A stretch of 22,089 nucleotides of DNA from an uncultured Anaerotruncus sp. (GCA_910586875.1 CAJUJI010000031.1:1-22089), one strand, 5' to 3'. Positions 6,154 through 14,799 are shown, counted from the first letter of the stretch. Notes: generated by a model not told the origin, from the letters alone. Program-made: numbers and translations.

Positions 6154-7650
6154 TTATAGACTGTTTAATCGATTCTCTAGTGCATCGATCATTGTACGCA
6201 TTGCTTTGATACGCGCATACCATTTGTCGTTCGATTCCACTACAATCCACGGCGCATAGCTGGTGTTGGTACGCAGCAGCATCTCATCCACCGCCTGCTC
6301 ATAAGCCTCCCACTTTTCACGGTTACGCCAATCCTCATCGGTAATTTTATATTGTTTCTCCGGCGTATTTTGCCGCTCGGTAAAGCGTCGCAGCTGCTCC
6401 TCCTTATCAATCTGCATCCAGAATTTCATGATCACCGCGCCCCAATCGGCAAGGCTGCGCTCAAACCGGTTGATCTCATCATAAGCGCGCGACCATTCCT
6501 CCACGGTGCAGAAGCCCTCTAGCTTTTCGACCATCACCCTACCATACCAGGTTCGGTCAAAAATAGCAATATGCCCGTCCCGCGGCAATTGGTTCCAAAA
6601 CCGCCAGAGATATTGCCGGTTCTTTTCCGCTGGGGTCGGCGCACAGATTGGCACCACCTCGTAACCGCGCGGGTCCAGCGCTCGTGAAATCCGCTTGATA
6701 TTGCCGCCTTTACCGGCCGCGTCCCAGCCCTCATAAGCCAGTATGACCGGTATTTTACGCTGATACAGCCGGTTGTGCAGCTCTGCAAGCCGCTTCTGGC
6801 TGGCCTTGAGCTCCTTTCGGTATTCCTCCTCCGACTCAATGCGGCAATCCAAACGGATGTCACACAAACGCGGGGTGGGATTGCTCACAATATCCGCCGA
6901 GGTGCGTATCATCGGGGAAGCTTGCGGCTTCTCCTGTTCCATCTGTGCAAGCCGCTGTTCTATCGCCTGGATGACCGTCGTGAACACCTTGAGGGTTGCA
7001 TAGCGTTTGTCGGTCGCCTCCACAACCGTCCAGGGGGTATTGCAATGGTCGCTGCGGTACAGCATTTCCTCAAAATAGGTGAGCTGCTTGTCATACTGTG
7101 CATTGTGCTTCCAATCTGCTTTTGTCACCCGCCAACGGGTTTCCTTATGCGACTCCAGCGCCTTAAAGCGCTTCTTCTGCTCCTTTTGGGAGATATGCAG
7201 GAAAAACTTTAGCAGAAGATAGCCGTCGTCGGTTACCTGCTGCTCAAAATCAGCGATCTCCTCAAAGCGGCGGTCCAGCTCCTTATGAGAAAGATCCTCC
7301 TCATCATGCGCAAGTGTTACCGAACGATACCAGCTGCGGTCAAAAATAGCGATATCCCCGTAAGCCGGCAACTTCTGCCAAAAACGGCGCATCCATGGAT
7401 AGCGCTTTTCGTCCGCAGTTGGCGCATCAATGCTGTATACCGAAAAACCGCGCGGATCGAGATTGGCAATTAGGCGGGAAATCATACTCCCCTTACCAGA
7501 GGCGCCCCATCCTTCAAACACAATCAGCATCGGGATTTTCATGGTGCGCATCTTTTGTTGCAGCACCCCCAGCCGCAATTTCAGCGGCTTTGAAAGTTCA
7601 TCCCACTTTTCCTTTTCTATCCTTGCCCCAAGATTCGTTTCTTCTAGCAT
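6154..7650 (-). CDS. pap: Polyphosphate:AMP phosphotransferase (two-domain PPK2 family)
   Basis: A 498-residue cytoplasmic enzyme of two fused PPK2 domains, the architecture of class II PPK2 that phosphorylates AMP to ADP using polyphosphate. The start at 7650 follows GAGGG with good spacing; an upstream in-frame ATG at 7698 overlaps the promoter. The C-terminal domain has the full set: GWDAAGKGG Walker A, lid residues near DPRGYEV, and IAIFDRTWYGRV Walker B. The N-terminal domain has GWGASGKGS, with Gly where the first Asp is normally found, and SWYRSV instead of WYGRV, so it is probably degenerate and structural. That matches my recollection that the C-terminal half is the catalytic one. 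No ppk1 or ppx lies in the window. Confidence 0.9.
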   Translation of the reverse strand: MLEETNLGARIEKEKWDELSKPLKLRLGVLQQKMRTMKIPMLIVFEGWGASGKGSMISRLIANLDPRGFSVYSIDAPTADEKRYPWMRRFWQKLPAYGDIAIFDRSWYRSVTLAHDEEDLSHKELDRRFEEIADFEQQVTDDGYLLLKFFLHISQKEQKKRFKALESHKETRWRVTKADWKHNAQYDKQLTYFEEMLYRSDHCNTPWTVVEATDKRYATLKVFTTVIQAIEQRLAQMEQEKPQASPMIRTSADIVSNPTPRLCDIRLDCRIESEEEYRKELKASQKRLAELHNRLYQRKIPVILAYEGWDAAGKGGNIKRISRALDPRGYEVVPICAPTPAEKNRQYLWRFWNQLPRDGHIAIFDRTWYGRVMVEKLEGFCTVEEWSRAYDEINRFERSLADWGAVIMKFWMQIDKEEQLRRFTERQNTPEKQYKITDEDWRNREKWEAYEQAVDEMLLRTNTSYAPWIVVESNDKWYARIKAMRTMIDALENRLNSL

Positions 7651-7686
7651 CCTGGTCCCTCGCTTTCGTTGCACGATTCTAGTTAT

Positions 7687-7715
7687 ATAATACATCATTC
7701 CACCGCAAGATGCAA
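7687..7715 (-). promoter_or_regulatory. Promoter of the polyphosphate:AMP phosphotransferase gene
   Basis: On the minus strand TTGCAT (7715-7710) and TATTAT (7692-7687) are 17 bases apart. The promoter lies after the PPTase stop codon and gives a leader of about 30 bases to the ATG at 7650. It also supports choosing 7650 over 7698 as the start, since 7698 is inside the promoter. Confidence 0.65.
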
Positions 7716-7749
7716 TTTATTTTGTGAGATTTTTTTCCATACCTTGATT

Positions 7750-8247
7750 TTATACCTGCTTTCCACAAATTTCCTGCCACCAAAGGGTTGGCGCGGGGCC
7801 ACTGCAACAAACCGACAAAAAATACTCGTCCAGCTGCCAGGTATACAGCTCCGGATGATCCTGCGTCTCCACAGTATCCAGCTGCACCGAAATGCCCCGT
7901 CCGTCCCGTTTGAGCAGCGCCTCCTTGCGGGTCCAAACCCGCACTGCATCCGCGTTGTTCTGCACACCGGCGCGCTCGCATGGGGTAAAAAAGCGCGCCG
8001 CTATCCGTAGCGCCTGCCGGTTGCTTTGTTCGACGTCCACCCCCACCGGCCACTCAGAAATCGCACAGGCCACCAACCCTTTGGTATGGGAAAGGTTGCA
8101 TTCTATCTCTGGATGTCCCACCAGATAAGGCTTGCCATGGTCTCCCGCCCTCAGCTGCGGCACAAACCCCAACGCCTGCGCCAACAGCAGCCTTGCTGCA
8201 CAGGACAAATTTTCCGCCTGTGTATACGCCAGATATACCTTTGTCAT
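7750..8247 (-). CDS. 4'-phosphopantetheinyl transferase, Sfp/Gsp-type
   Basis: A 165-residue cytoplasmic enzyme that moves 4'-phosphopantetheine from coenzyme A to a serine of a carrier protein. It shows the superfamily motifs in order: NLSHTKG (51-57), GVDVE (D71, E73; Mg2+ ligands), RFFTPCE (85-91) and WTRKEALLK (W105, K108, E109). It is shorter than typical Sfp (about 220 residues). The start at 8247 has AGGAGG seven bases upstream; its ATG overlaps the stop of the preceding gene (ATGA), indicating translational coupling. No carrier protein, NRPS, PKS or fatty acid synthase gene is visible, so its target is unknown. It may be the general AcpS-replacing enzyme or serve a remote cluster. Confidence 0.88.
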   Translation of the reverse strand: MTKVYLAYTQAENLSCAARLLLAQALGFVPQLRAGDHGKPYLVGHPEIECNLSHTKGLVACAISEWPVGVDVEQSNRQALRIAARFFTPCERAGVQNNADAVRVWTRKEALLKRDGRGISVQLDTVETQDHPELYTWQLDEYFLSVCCSGPAPTLWWQEICGKQV

Positions 8248-9032
8248 TCGCCGGCCTCCTGATAACGCCACAGCATTTCGCCCAGCCTCTTTTGCGCCTC
8301 GCCGCTCGATTCACAAAAGACACGGTCCAGCCTTTCAAAAAGAATCGTTTTGTCCTTGCTGTCGCGATAGACTTCGACACATAACAGCGCTATTCGTGTA
8401 TCAAAATTGCTGTACTCCTGCAACTCCACATAGTAGATAAAACCATCCAAGGATTCCCGCTGGTAGACAGAAATATCCCGTTCCCAAACAAATTGCAGCG
8501 CTGCATGTGGCTGCTTGGGAGGCGCTTTATAAACATCATTTGCGTAAAACGACCCAAGCAGTATGTGCCATCCCGCTGGCACCTTGACAGGAAGAAAACG
8601 GTTGCTTTCGTGCAGACAGCCCATCTCGCGGCAGCTGCGCATCTGTTTTACCCCGCGCGCGGCCCTTTCCCGCTCCCAAATCGGGATAATCCAGGCGAGC
8701 TGTTCCGCTTTCCAGCAGCATGGATTGACATACTGCGCGGCAAACCGATGGAGTTTTTCCACAGCAGCAGAAAGCTCGGTACATTGCGCGTGCTCCATTG
8801 GGTAGAGGCACTGGTCGCAGAGCTTTATGCAAACGGTAATCTGATAGCCGACCTCCGAAGCCTCCGCGAACCGTTCAATCCCCAAAAACAGGGTAAATTC
8901 CTGAAAGGAAAATTTCTTTTTGCGCTCGCGGTATCGATACCGAAGCTCTAATGGCACCGCCTGTCTCATGTCGTTTTTGATGATCTGCCAGCCGCTTCCC
9001 AGCGAAAGCGGCAGCACCCAGCTACAGTCCAT
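8244..9032 (-). CDS. Hypothetical protein coupled to the phosphopantetheinyl transferase gene
   Basis: A 262-residue protein I do not recognise. It has no signal sequence and no clear transmembrane segment, and is rich in aromatic and charged residues. It contains five Cys between about residues 68 and 106 (CIKLCDQC, QC, then CC), without a regular zinc-finger spacing. The C-terminal third alternates short strands and basic/acidic helices (RDISVYQRESLDGFIYYVELQEY). AGGGGTAGGG lies just before the ATG. It follows the PH-like gene by 40 bases and overlaps the PPTase start by four, so the three are almost certainly one operon. A role linked to the PPTase is possible from position only. Confidence 0.7.
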   Translation of the reverse strand: MDCSWVLPLSLGSGWQIIKNDMRQAVPLELRYRYRERKKKFSFQEFTLFLGIERFAEASEVGYQITVCIKLCDQCLYPMEHAQCTELSAAVEKLHRFAAQYVNPCCWKAEQLAWIIPIWERERAARGVKQMRSCREMGCLHESNRFLPVKVPAGWHILLGSFYANDVYKAPPKQPHAALQFVWERDISVYQRESLDGFIYYVELQEYSNFDTRIALLCVEVYRDSKDKTILFERLDRVFCESSGEAQKRLGEMLWRYQEAGE

Positions 9033-9072
9033 CCCTACCCCTATTCTGCGCCGCCATAGCAGCCGCTCTACT

Positions 9073-9522
9073 TTATTGACCGATACGCTCTAACCGCTCC
9101 AAAATCTTTTCCCGATACTCCGCATGATGCGGCATACCGCCGCCTAGCCCGCCGCGCTTTGGCAGCTGAAGCTTGAGGAAACTGCCGTCCCTCAAGGTAA
9201 TCGAGCAGTTAACCGCACCCATAATCGCCTTTTTGATCTCACAGCTTTGAATCTGCGCCAGCGGCAAACAGGTGCCGAGATCCTCCTCCACCGTTTTTCT
9301 CCGGTCAGCAATGCGATAGAATTCATTTAAATATTTGCGCTCTTCACATTCGGCCACAAGCAGATAATGCTCGGTGATGCCGACATATACATCAAAGACG
9401 GAGGTCTTTTTCTTGTTCACCTGGAGCGTGATACCATGTACCCCCGCCAAAAAAGTTTCTCCTTCTGGAATGCAACCTTCCAAAATCTGCATCATATTGC
9501 CTTCATCAAAAATTCCAGCCAT
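9073..9522 (-). CDS. Small PH-fold-like hypothetical protein
   Basis: A 149-residue cytoplasmic protein. The start at 9522 (AAGGGG eight bases upstream) is preferred to the ATG at 9597, which lies upstream of the promoter. The order of elements suggests a bacterial PH-like barrel: FLAGVHGITLQV, VYVGITEHYLLVAE, a basic segment, LPLAQIQSCEIKKAIMGAVNCSITLRDGSFLKLQLP, then a final amphipathic helix (YREKILERLERIGQ). This is pattern reading, not a database match. It is the first gene of a three-gene run ending in the PPTase. Confidence 0.65.
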   Translation of the reverse strand: MAGIFDEGNMMQILEGCIPEGETFLAGVHGITLQVNKKKTSVFDVYVGITEHYLLVAECEERKYLNEFYRIADRRKTVEEDLGTCLPLAQIQSCEIKKAIMGAVNCSITLRDGSFLKLQLPKRGGLGGGMPHHAEYREKILERLERIGQ

Positions 9523-9553
9523 TTTGCAGGCCCCTTCCATTGATATTTTGTTT

Positions 9554-9582
9554 ATTTTACCATGTCCATCTGTGGAATTCAA
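9554..9582 (-). promoter_or_regulatory. Promoter of the PH-like / unknown / PPTase operon
   Basis: On the minus strand TTGAAT (9582-9577) and TAAAAT (9559-9554) are 17 bases apart, about 30 bases before the ATG at 9522. It is back to back with the promoter of the gene at 9674. Confidence 0.65.
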
Positions 9583-9611
9583 GGGAACCCCAGACAAATT
9601 CCATCTGCCCC

Positions 9612-9640
9612 TTGTAACAGATTGACGAATATGATAAAAT
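9612..9640 (+). promoter_or_regulatory. Promoter of the DUF5713-like / HAD gene pair
   Basis: TTGTAA (9612-9617) and TAAAAT (9635-9640) are 17 bases apart, with the ATG 33 bases downstream. Confidence 0.65.
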
Positions 9641-9673
9641 AATAACTATTAGAGTTGAGAAGGAGTATAAGAA

Positions 9674-10000
9674 ATGAAAAAATTTGACGAGAATTATGTC
9701 CTGCTTGCGGACATGTATTGCGACCATTATTACCCTGACGTTTTGGTAGATAAGATAAAGGGGCTGATCGGGAAGGTAATTGCCCTATTAGAAGGCGGGG
9801 AGCAAGACCTTGTAAAAATCCAGCAGGCATTGGATGAGATGACCATTTCGATCAACAATCTGCAAGAGGAATTCGAGGAGAACGACAGCGAAATTGAAAC
9901 GGTCGCACGGGACAGCATCGGATCGACGGTAGACTATATTCTGCATTGGTTCCAAATTGATATCGATATCGAGACCGCCATCCGGGAACGGGATTGGTAA
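9674..10000 (+). CDS. Small acidic protein, DUF5713-like
   Basis: A 108-residue, strongly acidic, mostly helical cytoplasmic protein without Cys clusters or membrane segments. The N-terminal motif LLADMYCDHYYPDVLVDKIKGLI and the following helix recall the DUF5713 family of unknown function; this is a memory-based match. The middle (residues 38-75) could form a helical hairpin (IALLEGGEQDLVKIQQALDEMTISINNLQEEFEEND). AGAAGGAG precedes the ATG. The HAD phosphatase gene begins 60 bases after the stop with its own RBS and no terminator between, so the two are probably one transcript. Confidence 0.72.
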   Translation: MKKFDENYVLLADMYCDHYYPDVLVDKIKGLIGKVIALLEGGEQDLVKIQQALDEMTISINNLQEEFEENDSEIETVARDSIGSTVDYILHWFQIDIDIETAIRERDW

Positions 10001-10059
10001 TGCAAGATTGTATCGCTGCACAAAGCTGCAAAGGCGCACCTTCAGAAAGGAGCAATCCC

Positions 10060-10896
10060 ATGCCGATCAAACTGCTTGCCCTGGATTTGGATGGCACCGC
10101 TTTGGGCGAGGACCATTCGACCCTCTCGGCCGCCAACTGCGCTGCGATCCATGCAGCGATTGACGCGGGCATAGAGGTGGTGCTGGCCACCGGCCGGATG
10201 CGGGGCCGCATTCCCGAACAGTTGGAGGCGATTCGGGAAATCCGCTATTGGGTCACTTCAAATGGCGCTGCCGTTTACGACCGCCATACCGGCCAGGTTT
10301 TATACCTCAATGCGCTGTCAACCGATACCACCAGAACGGTACTGCAAACAATGGCGGCTTTTCCTTTCTATCTGGAAATCTATTGTGATGGCTATTCCTA
10401 CACCGAAAATGCCCGCATCGCTGCGGCCGAACGCTTTCCAATCCGCCCCTGGCAGGCACGAATGATGCCGCGCGCCCGCCGGATTGTCGATAGCTTGTAC
10501 CACTGGCTGGAGCAGGCACACGAGCCTGTTGGCATCGAGAAGATCCATATGCCCTACATCCCACCGATGTTCCTGGACGACGTTTGGCAGGCGCTGCGCG
10601 CACTAAAGGGGGTTAAGCTGGTTTCCTCGCTGCCCTCTAATTGCGAGATCAACAGCGAAAGCTGCAACAAAGCGGATGGACTGTCACAGCTATGCCGGCA
10701 CCTTGGCATTCTGCCTGGGGAGGTTATGGCGATGGGAGACAACGAAAACGATACGGAAATGATGGAATATGCGGGGCTGGCGGTTGCACCCGGCAACTCT
10801 ACCGAAGAAATCAAGGCACTTGCCCATGCCGTGGTTGCAGATTGCGACCACGATGCAGTTGCTCAGGCAATCCGGCAGTTTCTCCCTGTAAGATGA
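10060..10896 (+). CDS. HAD-superfamily Cof-type phosphatase
   Basis: A 278-residue cytoplasmic Mg2+-dependent phosphatase of the Cof/YkrA-like HAD IIB group. The start at 10060 is chosen because AAAGGAG precedes it; an in-frame ATG at 9994 overlaps the previous gene and lacks an RBS. Motif I is DLDGT (nucleophile D9, general acid D11), motif II is TSNGA, the motif III lysine is probably in NKADGL, and motif IV is GDNENDTEMME (D227, D231). The insert between motifs II and III is the C2B cap, which sets the substrate. Such enzymes usually act broadly on sugar phosphates, nucleotides or flavin phosphates. The real substrate cannot be read from sequence. Confidence 0.88.
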   Translation: MPIKLLALDLDGTALGEDHSTLSAANCAAIHAAIDAGIEVVLATGRMRGRIPEQLEAIREIRYWVTSNGAAVYDRHTGQVLYLNALSTDTTRTVLQTMAAFPFYLEIYCDGYSYTENARIAAAERFPIRPWQARMMPRARRIVDSLYHWLEQAHEPVGIEKIHMPYIPPMFLDDVWQALRALKGVKLVSSLPSNCEINSESCNKADGLSQLCRHLGILPGEVMAMGDNENDTEMMEYAGLAVAPGNSTEEIKALAHAVVADCDHDAVAQAIRQFLPVR

Positions 10897-10907
10897 CGCT
10901 ACATAAT

Positions 10908-10941
10908 AAAAGCGCCATGGCTTAAAAGCCATGGCGCTTTT
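10908..10941. terminator. Bidirectional terminator between convergent genes
   Basis: AAAAGCGCCATGGCTT (10908-10923) pairs perfectly with 10926-10941 around AA. The + strand continues in T's and TATTT; the - strand reads TTTTATTAT. It separates the HAD gene (+) from the end of the TRAP/amidohydrolase operon (-). Confidence 0.88.
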
Positions 10942-10963
10942 TTTATTTGCAAAGCCTGCGCAC

Positions 10964-12205
10964 CTACTCTGTCTCACAGACGCCTAGGGCACGCATTGCG
11001 GTGAGCGCATAGACCTTGGCGGCATCCACCACCTGCTTGACAGCCACCCGCTCATTCGCCGCATGTCCTACCGCAGGATCACTAGGTCCAAAAATTGCAA
11101 TGGGAACTCCCATGCCGGCAAACCACCTTGAGTCGCTCCCCTGCTGGTAGCCTATCGGCTCCTGTGCCTGGCCGGTCACCTGCTCTGCGCTGTACAGCAT
11201 ATCCTGCACCAATGGGTCATCCGGCGCTGTGTCGGTAGGAACGCCGGAGCGATAGTCAAACCGGAGCTCATATTCAAACGGGTCCTCGGCCCTCAGCCGT
11301 TCCAACAAATCACGCACCTCCTGCGCGGCACCCTCCAACGTTTCCCCAGGAACAATACGGCGGTCAATCGTCACCTGTGCAAGCTCTGGCACCACATTTT
11401 CCTTGCAGCCACTATATACCTTTGCGATGTTGATGGTCGAGTGTGGCAGGTATGGATGGGTCCGCTTTTCCAGTGCAGGCACCAGCTCCCTGTCGATCAG
11501 ATCGATCAGGCGAGCTGCTTTCACCGCCGCGTTGTTTCCATTCCATGGCATCGCGCCATGACAGGCTTTTCCTTTGATGATGACCGTAAAAAACATATAG
11601 GCGCGCTCGGCAATCGCGACCCTGTTGTTGGTTTGCTCCCCGATAATCACCAGATCCGGCTTATAATACCCTGCGTCACGCAGCCATGCGGTACCTCGCA
11701 GCCCATGTCCCTCCTCGTCTGCTACAGGATTGATCACCAGCGTGCCCCTTAGCTTCACTTTGGAGCGCTTGAGCGCTACCGCCGCCATCACCTGGGCCCC
11801 CACCGAGCCTTTGTCATCTCCGGCGCCTCTGCCATAGAGGTAGCAATCCTCCTCAAGCACCCCCGAAAAGGGATCATGTCGCCAGTTATGCGCATCCTCT
11901 ACCGGCACGGTATCGATATGCGCATTCCACAGCATTTGCCTTTCTCCCTCACCACGCAGCCAGGCCAGTACGCTTGGGATGTTTCGGTTATCCACCTGAT
12001 CCTCCATCGCCCCCTTGATCTCTGGCGGCGGAGTGACAAGCTGCACCTCTATACCCGCTTCCTTTAGCTTCTTTTGGCAGACCTGCGCAACCGCAAGTGT
12101 GTTTCCCGGCGGATAGCAGCTGTTGCAGCGTATCAGCTGCTGCATAAACTCGATGACCTCTTTTTCATCAATTAGAGATAATACCTTTTTTTCTAAATTT
12201 GTCAT
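10964..12205 (-). CDS. M20-family metallohydrolase (ArgE/DapE-like)
   Basis: A 413-residue cytoplasmic zinc amidohydrolase of the acetylornithine deacetylase / succinyl-diaminopimelate desuccinylase group. Metal and catalytic residues are all present: NAHIDTVP (H96, D98), GRGAGDDKG (D130), ADEEGHG (E164, E165), E190 and the distal GHAANE (H381). The dimerisation insert with KACHGAMPWNGNNAAVKAA is also clear. Members cleave N-acyl, N-succinyl or N-carbamoyl amides or dipeptides. It is the last gene of the TRAP operon, 27 bases after the large permease, and no arg or dap genes are near. It probably acts on the imported compound or its first breakdown product. The RBS (GGGAG) is rather far from the ATG. 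Confidence 0.88.
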   Translation of the reverse strand: MTNLEKKVLSLIDEKEVIEFMQQLIRCNSCYPPGNTLAVAQVCQKKLKEAGIEVQLVTPPPEIKGAMEDQVDNRNIPSVLAWLRGEGERQMLWNAHIDTVPVEDAHNWRHDPFSGVLEEDCYLYGRGAGDDKGSVGAQVMAAVALKRSKVKLRGTLVINPVADEEGHGLRGTAWLRDAGYYKPDLVIIGEQTNNRVAIAERAYMFFTVIIKGKACHGAMPWNGNNAAVKAARLIDLIDRELVPALEKRTHPYLPHSTINIAKVYSGCKENVVPELAQVTIDRRIVPGETLEGAAQEVRDLLERLRAEDPFEYELRFDYRSGVPTDTAPDDPLVQDMLYSAEQVTGQAQEPIGYQQGSDSRWFAGMGVPIAIFGPSDPAVGHAANERVAVKQVVDAAKVYALTAMRALGVCETE

Positions 12206-12232
12206 TTGAATATCAATCTCCCAAATACAAAA

Positions 12233-13528
12233 TCAACAGTATCCAAAGATTGTTGGCACCCATAATGTAATGGGCGCAAAAAACACCGCGAGAATCACCA
12301 CCAGCACCTCTGCAAGAAAAAACGGCCAGATTCTTTTTATCAGCTTGCTTAATTCGATTTCTCCGACATTGCTTGTGATGAACAGCAAAACCCCAACCGG
12401 CGGTGTCAGCAGGCCAATTTCCACCGTCATCACAAAAATCAGGCCGAACTGAAACGGATGAACTCCCAGCTGCATCGCAATCGGGTAAAGAATCGGCGCT
12501 AGCATAATCAGCGCTGCATTCGGCTCCATAATACAGCCAACCAGCAGCATCAGCAGCACCACCAGCAGCAAAAATACCGATTGGTTGGCAGTCACCGAGA
12601 TGATTGCATTCGCAATGAGCAGCGGAATCTGTTTGATGGTCAGCATCCAGGAAATTAGGCTGCTGGCGCCGAAAATAATTGCAATCGAACCTGTAATGGA
12701 GGCTGCATTTAGAATAATCAGCGGCAGATGCGAAATTTTTAGCTCCTTTGTGACAAGGAAACCCACCAGAAGTGAATAGACAATTCCGACCGCAGCCGCT
12801 TCTGTCACAGTGAAGATCCCTAGCAAAATTCCGCCAATGACAAGCAGCGGAAGAAACAACACCGGCAGCGCCGACCAGGTTTCGCGCAGCACCTGTTTAA
12901 AAGACGGCTTTGGGTATGTGACAAGATTCTGGAAAGCCCCATTTCTATGGATAGAAAGATAGGAAATCAAAATCAGAAAAAGCCCTAGTAGCAGCCCTGG
13001 AATGACACCAGAGGCAAACAATCCGCTGACCGAGATCCCGCCGCCGATTGCCAATGCAAATACCACCATCGCCAGACTGGGCGGAATAATCGGACCTGCC
13101 ACCGCGGAGGCCGCTGTCAACGCACCGGAAAAGTCCCTGGGCAGGCCGGTTTCCTCCATCATCTTAATTTCCAAATACCCCATAGAGGACACATCGGACA
13201 CCGCTGTTCCGCTGATTCCCGCAAACATCAGGCTGGCAAAAATATTTAAATAGGCCATACCGCCCCTAACCGGTCCCAGCAAGGTTTTCAGAAAACCGGT
13301 CAATCGCGCCAGAGCACCCGAGCGCTCCATGATATAGCCCATAATCCCATACAATGGAATGGCTAGAAGCGCGAAGGAGTCCAACGAGGTATACATTTTT
13401 ACTGCGGCCATATTCGGGGCGGTATTGGTTGCTACAAGCAGTCCCGCTACCCCCGCAATTCCCATGCTGAAGGCGACTGGTATTCCAATCAGAAACGCGA
13501 TTACAAAGATCACAGCAATTACCAGCAT
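12233..13528 (-). CDS. dctM: TRAP transporter large permease (DctM family)
   Basis: A 431-residue integral membrane protein with about 12 hydrophobic segments, the usual DctM length. Family features are the N-terminal AFLIGIPVAFSMGIAG, GAMEYIMERSGALAR-like and LMFAGISGTAVSDVSSMGYLEIKMMEETG stretches, SAVAGPIIPPSLAMVVFALAIGG, LLLVGCIMEPNAALIMLAPILYPIA, and VMTVEIGLLTPPVGVLLFI. It moves substrate inward with an ion gradient, fed by the solute-binding protein. Its ATG follows the DctQ stop codon immediately, so translation is coupled. Confidence 0.95.
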   Translation of the reverse strand: MLVIAVIFVIAFLIGIPVAFSMGIAGVAGLLVATNTAPNMAAVKMYTSLDSFALLAIPLYGIMGYIMERSGALARLTGFLKTLLGPVRGGMAYLNIFASLMFAGISGTAVSDVSSMGYLEIKMMEETGLPRDFSGALTAASAVAGPIIPPSLAMVVFALAIGGGISVSGLFASGVIPGLLLGLFLILISYLSIHRNGAFQNLVTYPKPSFKQVLRETWSALPVLFLPLLVIGGILLGIFTVTEAAAVGIVYSLLVGFLVTKELKISHLPLIILNAASITGSIAIIFGASSLISWMLTIKQIPLLIANAIISVTANQSVFLLLVVLLMLLVGCIMEPNAALIMLAPILYPIAMQLGVHPFQFGLIFVMTVEIGLLTPPVGVLLFITSNVGEIELSKLIKRIWPFFLAEVLVVILAVFFAPITLWVPTIFGYC

Positions 13529-14074
13529 CTACCTCGCCTCCATTCTTGATGAGAACATCTGCTCAATCGAGCGAAGGTTTTCCGGCCGGCTTGCAGCCAA
13601 ACATAAAAAGGTATAAAGTGCGCGGCAGAACAAAAACGCCATGCCAACCGCAACCGACAAATAGGACCAGAAAAGGGATATTTTCAGCGCCGCATATCTT
13701 TGGATCAGCTGTTTAGGCAGGATGGTAATACAGCCATAGCACAAAAAGGCGGCATAAAACAGGATTGACAGGCTGGTAACCACAGATACTACCGCTGCTG
13801 TTTTGCCTTGAAAGCGTTTTTTCAGCAGGTCAAAGCCCACATGGGCGCCCTGGTGCAGCGCAACGGTCGCCCCCAGCAGTGCAAACCAGATGAACAGCAG
13901 ACGGGAAAGCTCCTCCGAAAAGATCAGGGAAGATTGCAGCACATATCTGCAAAAAACCTCGACAGGCAACAGAATCGACAGTGCAGCACCGAGCAAAATT
14001 TCAAGCAGACAGTTCCAATACATCATCGTGTTTACCACACCGTCCAGCAGGGTGAACAGCTTGCTTGTCTTCAT
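13529..14074 (-). CDS. dctQ: TRAP transporter small permease (DctQ family)
   Basis: A 181-residue membrane protein with four hydrophobic segments, the standard DctQ layout. The family motif region FSEELSRLLFIWFALLGATVALHQGAHVGFDLL (about residues 53-85) is well preserved. It forms the membrane complex with DctM. GGAGGAAGC precedes the ATG. The gene follows gntR by 65 bases and abuts dctM. Confidence 0.92.
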   Translation of the reverse strand: MKTSKLFTLLDGVVNTMMYWNCLLEILLGAALSILLPVEVFCRYVLQSSLIFSEELSRLLFIWFALLGATVALHQGAHVGFDLLKKRFQGKTAAVVSVVTSLSILFYAAFLCYGCITILPKQLIQRYAALKISLFWSYLSVAVGMAFLFCRALYTFLCLAASRPENLRSIEQMFSSRMEAR

Positions 14075-14139
14075 ATCGCTTCCTCCATACAGCAGGCGGC
14101 GTCCGATGCCATCCGCTTAGAAGCGTTCAGCACCATTTT

Positions 14140-14799
14140 TCAGACGTCAGAACTGCTTATAATTTTTAAATCGCTGGAATGAACCTTTTCAATATGCTCG
14201 CAAACGACCTGTTTGCATCGCTCCACATCTCCGCTTTCGATGGCGTCGCAAATGCGCCGGTGTCCGATCACATCATCTTCAAGCTCGATATTCCTGGAGG
14301 TATGCGCATTATAATGGAACAAATCGGTCAGGGTGGTCAGGCTGTCGTAGATCTTTTCCAGACACAAAAATCCTGAGCACCGATAGATTTTCCGGTGAAA
14401 GTCTTTGGAGAGGCGGAAAAATTGTGTGAGGTCCTTCTTTTGATAGGCTTTTTCCGCTGCACTGCTGATCTCCTGCAACTCCTGCATATCCTGGGCGGTG
14501 TGATGTAGCGCCACCTCTCCAATTACAAAAATGTCCAGCGCTTTTCGCATCTCAAACAGCATCGAAAGCTCCGCGCCGGAAGGATGATTCACATAGCTGC
14601 CTTTTCTGGGGATGGTGGTCACAACGCCTTTAGACTCTAGCAGCAATCTCGCCTCTCGAATCACCGTTTGGCTGACCTTAAAGCGTTCCATCAGATCGCG
14701 TTCGATCAATCTGGAGCAAGGCTTTATTTCATTTTGGGAAATCAATTCGATAATCGCTTCGGCAATCTGTGCAGACAAGGTCAAGGAAAAATCCATCAT
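14140..14799 (-). CDS. GntR-family transcription regulator, FCD subgroup
   Basis: A 219-residue regulator with an N-terminal winged helix (about 8-72; recognition region FKVSQTVIREARLLLESKG, wing PRKGSYV) and a C-terminal all-helical FCD ligand-binding domain (about 78-205). FCD metal-site residues FH (H135), H180 and H202 are visible. The Asp usually four residues before the first His appears to be Ser131, although D133 is close. Such proteins usually repress a neighbouring catabolic operon until a small carboxylate is bound. The gene lies in the middle of the operon, between creatininase and dctQ, with its own promoter. The perfect palindrome at 17200-17233 is its likely operator. GGAGGAGAG precedes the ATG at 14799; ATG 14796 is an alternative. 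Confidence 0.88.
   Translation of the reverse strand: MMDFSLTLSAQIAEAIIELISQNEIKPCSRLIERDLMERFKVSQTVIREARLLLESKGVVTTIPRKGSYVNHPSGAELSMLFEMRKALDIFVIGEVALHHTAQDMQELQEISSAAEKAYQKKDLTQFFRLSKDFHRKIYRCSGFLCLEKIYDSLTTLTDLFHYNAHTSRNIELEDDVIGHRRICDAIESGDVERCKQVVCEHIEKVHSSDLKIISSSDV

Noticed and set aside
10964..12205. Naming the M20 gene argE or dapE
   Set aside because: The family motifs do not separate these activities and there is no arginine or lysine biosynthesis context; the operon points to a catabolic role.
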